A stretch of 64,000 nucleotides of DNA from Ricinus communis. Lineage: Eukaryota > Streptophyta > Magnoliopsida > Malpighiales > Euphorbiaceae. Positions 56,969 to 64,000 of the stretch are shown piece by piece (position 1 is the first letter of the stretch; every line of letters starts with the position of its first letter). Position numbers and translations under genes: made by a program. Location of the stretch: positions 25,747,939 through 25,811,938 of the forward strand of contig NC_063257.1 in the NCBI RefSeq assembly GCF_019578655.1, in the 5' to 3' direction. The notes below the pieces were generated by a model that made no database searches, had not been told where the DNA came from, and worked only from the letters and a program-made list of their open reading frames with translations.

Positions 56969-58514
56969 TGATGCGATGCTTGTGCAACTACAACTAAGGA
57001 AGTGAACCTATCGATGCAGCCTAGCACAACGACAAGTATTAAAATATTGTATCCCTCAGGAAAGTGAAATCTTAGAGTTACTACTTCATTCTTTGTTATC
57101 TAGCCTAAAATTAATAATGGAGGTTTCTAAATTTACTAATGACTAAAAACTAAATTCTAAATATAGTGCGAGAATGAATGAGCAAAGAGAATAATGAAGA
57201 CAAGAAAGCAGATCCAAAGAGGACCTAGACTAGTTGGCAATCAAACAAAGGATAACAGATTATTGAGTCCGATTATGCTACCCATTGACGGATTCTAAAC
57301 TGAATTTCGTTTTCCTTTCGAGACAACCAAATTCCTAAACCTAAGAACCTAAAGTTGGAATCTCTTCCTAAAGATTGATTATTAAGTTAGCCTTAAGCTT
57401 TAGTCCACCTCCAATTAAGCTTTGTTAATTCTTAATCCGACAAATTAATTAACCTTACCTCTAAGTGAAAATTAACCTATTCTTGCATTTAAATTTCCAC
57501 ACTAAATCAGAATTTCTCAATTGCTAAAAGAATTCTATGAATAGTAATCAATACAATCAATGTAATGAAAACTGGATTTATATTATTAATTACAAAAAGA
57601 ATACAAGAAAGGAAACTCAAATAATCTTACTAGTTCAGTACAAAGCTAACATTGCAAGGAAGGCCAATGGGTTTAATCAATCTAGCTACACATGTTCATG
57701 TCTAAAACAAATAGGAATTCAATTACAATGAAAGAATAAAGAAATTGAAACATATACATCTTTTTTCCTAGAATTGGATGAACAACTCAAAGTCTTGATC
57801 TACATTGTAGTTGCTCTCCAAAATTGCCTCTTGATTTGCTCCAAAACTCCTCTTCAATCTTCAAATGAATCCCAAGAATCACGAATCTGATGTTAAAAGG
57901 TGGAATCAGTTTCTTGGAAGCCACTTTAAAAATGCATGAAACGCGTCTAGCAAAATTACAAAGGAAGATGAAGAGTTAAAAACTGCCGATCCGAAACTCT
58001 CTTTTCTCTTTCTGACTCGTTCAATTTATACTATAAGCAAATACGGGCGTGTTTTGGCCCGTGTCAGGGCTGTATTGGTCTCCAAAGGACAGAATTAACT
58101 AAATCGAGCAAGGGTGTATTCTGACCCGTGTCACAGACACGACCGTGCTCTTGATCCTAGCATGAGCGTGTTTTCGCCTATGTTAACCAATAAAGGTCGT
58201 GCTCTAGGGCGTCTTACCCTTCGAAATCGTGTTGCTTCAAGGTGCTTAAGCTACACAGCCTTGGATTTTCTATACGGGCTCTAGCACGGGCCATGTTAAC
58301 TTCCCAAAAGTCAACCTATGGTCAAACACTTCTGGTTACATCCATTTTTACCCAAAATTGATCTAAAATTGCTCAATCACTAATGATGGACCTATAAAAT
58401 TTCCTGAAATACAGAAGGACATAAAACATGGGTTATTTTGGAATAAAAACACAATAGATGCTAAGAAAATGCACAATAATATGTAAGCAAACATGTGTAA
58501 AACTATGCATATCA
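56969..58514 (-). repeat. 5' LTR of B, minus strand, complete
   Basis: It begins TGATGCGATGCTTGTGCAAC and ends ..actatgcatatca (1546 bp). Its U3 matches the LTR fragment at 61282 and the LTR at 62662 (gcccgtgctagagcccgt-type modules at 58040-58310). It lies against Athila pol of the opposite strand, so B probably inserted into, or recombined with, element D. Confidence 0.9.
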
Positions 58515-61281
58515 AGAAACCACCAGTCCTTGAGTTGAAAGAGCTGCCAAAGCATCTCAACTATGCATATCTGGATGAGGACAAAGGTTGCCTATCATTC
58601 TAGCAGCAGACTTGACACCCAAGGAGAGGGAGATGACTTTGGCCTCTTTTAGGAAGTACCAGAAGGTGTTTGCTTGGAAAATTATTGACATTCCTAGGAT
58701 TAGTCCTAGCTACTGCTTACTCAGGCCAGTGGTGTAACCACAGTGCAGACTGAACTCAAACATGAAGGAAGTGGTTAAAAAGGAGGTAATTAAACTTCTT
58801 GATGCAGGTTTGATTTCCCTATATCTGATAGTTCCTGGGTTAGTCCTGTGCACGTGCTTCTCAAGAAGGGAGGTATGACTGTGGTTAAAAATGAGAAGGA
58901 TGAGCTTATACCGACTAGAATAATAATGGGCTTTCGAGTGTGTATAGATTACAAGAGGCTAAATGATGCCACTCGAAAGGACCATTTTCCCGTTTCTTTT
59001 ATTGACCAAATGTTGGAAAGGTTGTCTAGGCATATATTTTATTATTTTCTAGATGGTTTTTCAGGTTACTTCCAAATTCTCATTGCACTTGAGGACCAAG
59101 AGAAGACAACCTTCAGTTGCCCGTATGGTACATTTGCTTATAGGAGGATGCCATTTGGAATGTGCAATGCACCTGCGACTTTTCAAAGGTGTATGATGAT
59201 GATTTTGCATGATATGATTGAGGAATCCATGGAGGTTTTTATGGATGATTTTTCTATATTTGGTAACTCCTTTACTCACTGTTTACATAATCTAGAACAC
59301 ATGCTTGAGCATTGTGTGGATGCTAACCTAGTTCTTAATTGGGAAAAGTGTCATTTTATGGTTAGGGAAGGTATAGTGCTGGGACATAAATTTCACATGA
59401 GGGGATGGAGATCGATAGGGCCAAGGTGGATACTATTGCTAAATTACCCCCACCTAGTTCAATTAAGGCTGTTAAGAGCTTTTTAGGGCGTGCAGGTTTC
59501 TATAGATTTATTAAGAACTTCTCTAAGATTGCTAGACCTTTAACTCAATTGCTTGTAAAGGATGTACCTTTTGTATTTTCTTATGATTGTTTGCAGGCTT
59601 TTGAGTTGTTGAAGGAGAAACCAACCACAGCCTCGATTATGGTTTCACCTAATTGGGAGCTGCAGTTTGAGCTTATGTACGATGCTAGTGATTTTGCAGT
59701 TGGAGCTATTTTAGGACAGAGGAGAGATAAGAAGTTCCAACCAATCTACTATGCTAGCAAGACATTGACTGATGCCTAGGAGCACTATGCCACCATTGAA
59801 AAGGAGCTTATAGCTGTTGTTTTTGCATTTGACAAGTTCAGATCTTATTTGATGATATCAAAGACTGTTGTCTACATGGACCATTCCACACTCAGGTACT
59901 TGTTCAGTAAGAATGATGCAAAGCCTAGACTCATTCGTTGGATTCTATTATTATAGGAGTTCGATATTGAGATCAAGGATAAGAAAGGTGTTGAGAACTT
60001 GGCAGCAGACCACCTTTCTAGGCTAGAAAACCCGACTTTGGAGGCGCTTGATGAGAGTGCGATTAATGATAATTTTCTGGATAACTTCTTATGCTGAGTT
60101 CAGGTTAATTCTGATAAACCTTAGTTTTCTGATTTTACAAACTATCTGGTTGCTAAAATCCTTCTGAAGCATATGACATTTCAGCAAAAGAAGAAATTCT
60201 TTTCTGAATTGAAATACTACATTTTGGAGGACCCTTTCTTATTCAAAGTTTGTGCATATGAGGTTATTCGGCGATATGTACTGGGGAGGGGATGCTCTAA
60301 ATTTTGAGGCATTATAATGAAGGACCAACAGGAGGTCATCAAGCTATAAATCACACAGTTAGGAAGGTGCTAGACTCTAAATTCTACTGACCGACGATCT
60401 TTAGGGATGTTAGAGCATTTGTTGAAGTTTGTGATGCATGCCAAAGATCAGGTAACATCTCTGCTCATGATGAAATGTCCAAAATGAGCATTTAAGCTGT
60501 TGAGATTTTTGATGTTTGGAGATTGACTTCATGGGACACTTTTCTTCTTCCTATGGTAATAAATACATCTTGGTTGCCATTGAGTACTTCTCTAAGTGGC
60601 CCAAAGCGCAAGCTTTTCCCACTGATGATGCTAAGGTATTTACAAGATTCCTCAAAAGACTTTTTGCTAGGTTCAGGACACCTGGAGCTCTTATTAGTGA
60701 CACGGAGACTCATTTTTGTAATGCCTAGTTAGAAAAGGTGCTTAAACACTATAGTGTATCACATAGGTTTTCTACACCCTATCACCCAAAAACCAGTGAG
60801 CAATGGAGGTTACTAATAGGGGTTTGAAACGGATTTTAAAGAAAACTATAGGATTGAGTAAGAAGGATTGGGTGGAGAAGCTAGATGATGCCTTATGGGC
60901 ATTTAGGACGGACTAATATACTTCAAATGGTTTTACACCATATAGGCTAGTTTATGGGAAAGCATGCCATTTGCCTGTTGAACTTGAGCATAAAGCATCC
61001 TAGGCTTTGAAAACTTGAAATTTTGATGTTGTTAATGTAGGAAAACATAGACAATGGCAGCTTAATGAGTTGGATGGGTGGCGTAACCAAGCATATGTCA
61101 ACTCCTTAATCTACAAGGAGCGTACCAAGAAGTGGCATGACAAGAGGCTAAGGAGCACTAAGGAGTTCCAAGTTGGGGATAGTATGTTATTTTATAACTC
61201 ACGACTCTGACTCTTTCTTGAGAAGCTAAAGAGCCGTTAGTTAGGACCGTTCACTGTCTAGCAAGTTTTCCCATATGGCAG
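58515..61281 (+). pseudogene. Athila pol: RT, RNase H, integrase (D)
   Basis: This is the most complete pol of the window. It has the pre-RT KPPVLELKELPKHLNYAYL; RT blocks KGGMTVVKNEKDELIP, CIDYKRLNDATRKDHFP, SCPYGTFAYRRMPFG and catalytic FMDD (59238-59249). RNase H shows [35 protein letters not shown] and [12 protein letters not shown]. Integrase shows IDFMG (D), LISDTETHF (D), [16 protein letters not shown] (E), and PYRLVYGKACHLPVELEHK. Breaks: a 1-base deletion near 59389, TAG 59777-59779, TAG 59954-59956, TGA 60095-60097, a frameshift near 60803 and others. It ends at 61281 against an LTR fragment. Confidence 0.9.
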
Positions 61282-61509
61282 TGATGTGCATAGGTTTACA
61301 CATGTTTGCGTGCATATTATTGTGCATTTTCTTAGTATTTATTGTGTTTTTATTTCAAGATCACTCGTGTTTTGTGTCCTTTTGTATTCTAGGAGATTTT
61401 ATAGGTCCATCATCAATGTTGGAGCAATTTTAGATCAATTCTAGACGAAAACGGACGTAATTAGAGGCGTTTGATCTTTTTGGGAAGTCAACACGGCCCA
61501 TGCTCAGGC
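61282..61509 (+). repeat. LTR start fragment, plus strand
   Basis: TGATGTGCATAGGTTTACAC to ..cacggcccatgctcagg matches the first ~230 bases of the LTRs at 62662 and (reversed) 58514. It then jumps to 3' noncoding sequence. The piece sits between the integrase end and the 3' region, where a whole LTR is not expected, so it marks a recombination or truncated insertion. Confidence 0.8.
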
Positions 61510-62661
61510 ATCCCTAAAGATGTTGAGAACCAATTGCAATTAATGCCACATTTCAAATGTGAGATTTTGAGCCCTCTTTTAGCATTCATTATACATATGC
61601 TCTTTATATTTCTTGTTTGAGTGTGCATTGTACTTGGCTTTGCTTCTAGAACTTGCTTTGTAATGCTTGTTGAGGTTATATGAATTTGTGAATACCATAT
61701 GAGATGATTTGACAACTTAGGATTCACCACACTTGGCTAAAAGCCTACCCTTTATGTTTCCATTAGTTAGCCATGTTTGAGCCTTTACCCCTTTCTTCAT
61801 TTTTACACCATTTCACACTTTACATTTTAGCCTTTTCATTTCATCTTTCATTTACCTTTATGCTGGCATTTTTGTGATTTACTCACTCTTATTTGGGATT
61901 AAAATGCTATTTGCTATGTTGATAAATTAACTAAGTCCTTTTGATATTTTAGATGCTCTCTTCAATTCAAACTATATTTTTGCTCTTTACTTTATTCAAT
62001 TGCATGCAACAATTCTCTTATAAGCTGCTAGTTCAGTTTTCTTAAAGAAATAAAAATAAAAATAAAAATAAAAAATTCTTTATTTCTTTATCTCTTTATT
62101 AGATTTATAGTATCTTTTAGCATTATTCTACAAATTGAGGATTTAGTGAATAATTTTTCTATTTTTGGGCATTTAATCCTTTGAGCATACATTGTTGTTT
62201 ATTGCAAGGATTTCCAGCATTTTCACACTTCTTTCCCAAATTTCCATACCTTAGCCCCATTACAACTCTTATAAAGACCCTTTGATTTTGATATTCATTT
62301 ATTCATAGTAGCAGAGATAGGTTTTTTATGAGCAAGCTGATGATAAGCGGGTTTTGTGCATTTGCTTTAAGGGATTTGTTTTTCACCTTATACACACTTT
62401 GAGTGATTTGAATGTCCGTGTGAGACATTGGCTTTTGATGTTTGTTATTGAGTTGTTGTTTAAGTTATTCATGCATTAATATTATCTCCATTCTTTGTTA
62501 ATAATCTGCAACTTAACTTACAATTGAGTTTCTTTTGAGATGTGTTGAATGCTATTTGTTGTGGCCTAGGGGCATGAACTTTGAGGACTTGCTGACTACA
62601 TTTTTATGAGTTGAGTTATTAATTGCTTGAGGACAAGCAAAAGCTTAAGTGTGAGGTGATT
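61510..62661 (+). other. 3' noncoding region of D with hairpin and PPT
   Basis: The leader and 3' ORF are missing. Blocks ttgagtgtgcattgtacttg (61615), cattagttagccatgtttga (61761) and tatgagcaagctgatgataa (62327) are present. The hairpin ttgcttg-agga-caagcaa lies at 62623-62640 and the polypurine tract aagtgtgaggtg at 62647-62658. Short A-rich runs occur at 62045-62073. Confidence 0.75.
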
Positions 62662-64000
62662 TGATGTGCATAGTTCTATACATGTTTGTTTGCATATTAT
62701 TATGCATTTTATGAGTAATTATTGTGTTTCTATTCCAAGATCAAACGTGTTTTGTGTCCTTTTATATTCCAGGGGTTTTTATAGGTCCATCATCAGTGTT
62801 CCAGCAATTTTAGATCAATTCTAGGCGAAAACATATGTAATCATAAGCATTTGACCTTAGGTTGACTTTTAGAAAGTCAATATGGCCCATGCTCAGGTCG
62901 TGCCAGCATAGCCCGTTTTTGAGCCCGTGTACAAATTCCCACGCCATGTAGCTTAAGCACTTTGAAGCAACACGATTTTCGAGAATAACACGCTCCAGAG
63001 CATGACCCGTGTTACACGCCCTTGCTAGATTCAGTTCATTTCATCATTTAGAGACCAATACGGCCTGGACAAGGCCCGTGTTGAGGAGCACGGGCTATGG
63101 ACACGCCCATGTTAGCGCACAGTATAAAATTGAATGAGCCAGTAAAGAGAAAAGTTTATGTGATTTTGACTTTTCATCTTTCTCTGTAATTTCTCTAGAT
63201 GCATTTCAGACATTCCAAAGCAGCTTCCAGGAGACTGATTCCACCTTTTGACGTCATATTCGTGACTCTTTGGATTTAATTGAAGAGGAGTTTTGGAGCA
63301 ATTCAAGAAGCATTTTGGTGATCATTTGCAGTGTAGATCAAGGCTTTGAGCTATTCATCCAATCTTAGAGAAAAGGGTGTACATGTTTCGATTTCTCTAT
63401 TCTTTCATTGTAATTGAATTTTTATTTGTTTTAGACATGAACATGTGTAGCTAGATTGATTGAATCCATTGGGGTTCCTTACTATGTTGGCTTTTGTTCT
63501 GAATTGTTAAGATTGTTTGAGCTTTCTTTTCTTATATTCGTTTTGCAATTAATAATAAAAATCTAGTTCTTTACATTGAATTTGTTGATTACTGTTCATA
63601 GAATTCTTTTAGTAATTGAGAAATTCTAATTGAATTTGGAAATTTAATTGTAAAAACAAGTTAATTTTCACTTAGAGATAAGGTCAATTAATTTGCCGGA
63701 TTAAGAATTAACAAAGCTTAATAGAGGTGGATTAAAGCTTAAGGTTAACTTAATAATTAATCGTTAGGAAGAGATTCTAACTTTAGGTTCTTAGGTTTAG
63801 GAATTCAGTTTCTAGAGGGAAACCGAATTTAGTTTAAAATCCGTCCACTGGGTTGCAATAATCGGACTCAACAACTGCTTTCTCCTTGGTTACCAACTAG
63901 TCTATGTCCTTTGGATTTGCTTTCTTTAATTAATTATTCTTTCTCTCATTCATTTTCGCATTACATTTAGAATTTAGCTTTTTAGTCATTAGTAAATCTA
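62662..64000 (+). repeat. 3' LTR of D, runs off the window
   Basis: It starts TGATGTGCATAGTTCTATAC right after the polypurine tract. Short inverted GC-rich modules (acggcctggacaaggcccgt at 63060-63079) precede a TATA box tataaaa at 63123-63129. The usual downstream blocks follow (gaagagattctaactttagg near 63768). About 150-200 bases of the LTR end are beyond 64000. Confidence 0.85.

Noticed and set aside
1..64000. tRNA genes or host genes between elements
   Set aside because: I looked for tRNA-like box A/box B cores, known plant protein motifs and longer open frames outside the retroelements and found none. Only PBS complements to tRNA ends are present.

Overview
The window looks like repeat-rich, probably heterochromatic DNA of a flowering plant, most likely a eudicot. 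I found no host gene, tRNA gene or intact protein gene. Nearly every base belongs to LTR retrotransposons, their fragments, or a local satellite. Three things point to a plant: primer-binding sites matching the 3' end of plant tRNA-Asp, Athila-lineage (Ty3-gypsy) gag/protease/RT/integrase motifs, and a Tekay/Del-type chromovirus with a chromodomain-like tail. The species cannot be fixed from this sequence.

Layout. 1-9287: overlapping Athila-type LTRs on both strands, one 5' LTR + PBS + gag fragment (2513-4579), and a small non-autonomous derivative, 'N1' (4830-6490). 9288-13457: plus-strand RNase H/integrase remnant, leader and 3' ORF ('F'), cut by a minus-strand LTR fragment ('G'). 13458-19839: plus-strand Athila derivative 'C', with almost all of pol deleted but the leader, 3' ORF, long 3' noncoding region and 3' LTR kept. 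19840-27120: scrambled, locally duplicated and inverted pieces of other LTR elements, two with a tRNA-iMet-type PBS. 27121-29754: satellite of about 39-bp monomers in a ~389-bp higher-order repeat. 29755-45053: large minus-strand Athila element 'A' with both LTRs, containing a second non-autonomous insertion, 'N2' (38220-42568). 45054-48352: a head-to-head inverted LTR pair, a gag start and a 5S-rRNA-derived block with PBS. 48353-55604: an older LTR-like sequence interrupted by a young deleted chromovirus 'T' (49910-54827). 55605-58514: minus-strand Athila gag + PBS + 5' LTR ('B'). 58515-64000: plus-strand Athila pol ('D'), an LTR fragment, the 3' noncoding region and a 3' LTR running off the window.

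How the parts work together. Athila elements here share the order LTR - tRNA-Asp PBS - gag/PR/RT/RH/IN - a conserved short motif at the end of pol - a leader with GC-rich palindromes, a TATA box and a probable ~490-nt intron - a downstream ORF - about 1.8 kb of conserved noncoding DNA - hairpin + polypurine tract - LTR. Every copy is broken. The most interesting signals are (1) the repeated TATA + intron architecture before the 3' ORF in three copies, (2) short cis-elements that outlast the surrounding code (end-of-pol motif, PPT hairpin, internal PPT-like module), (3) the N1/N2 family that keeps only the nucleocapsid half of gag, and (4) the ordered satellite.
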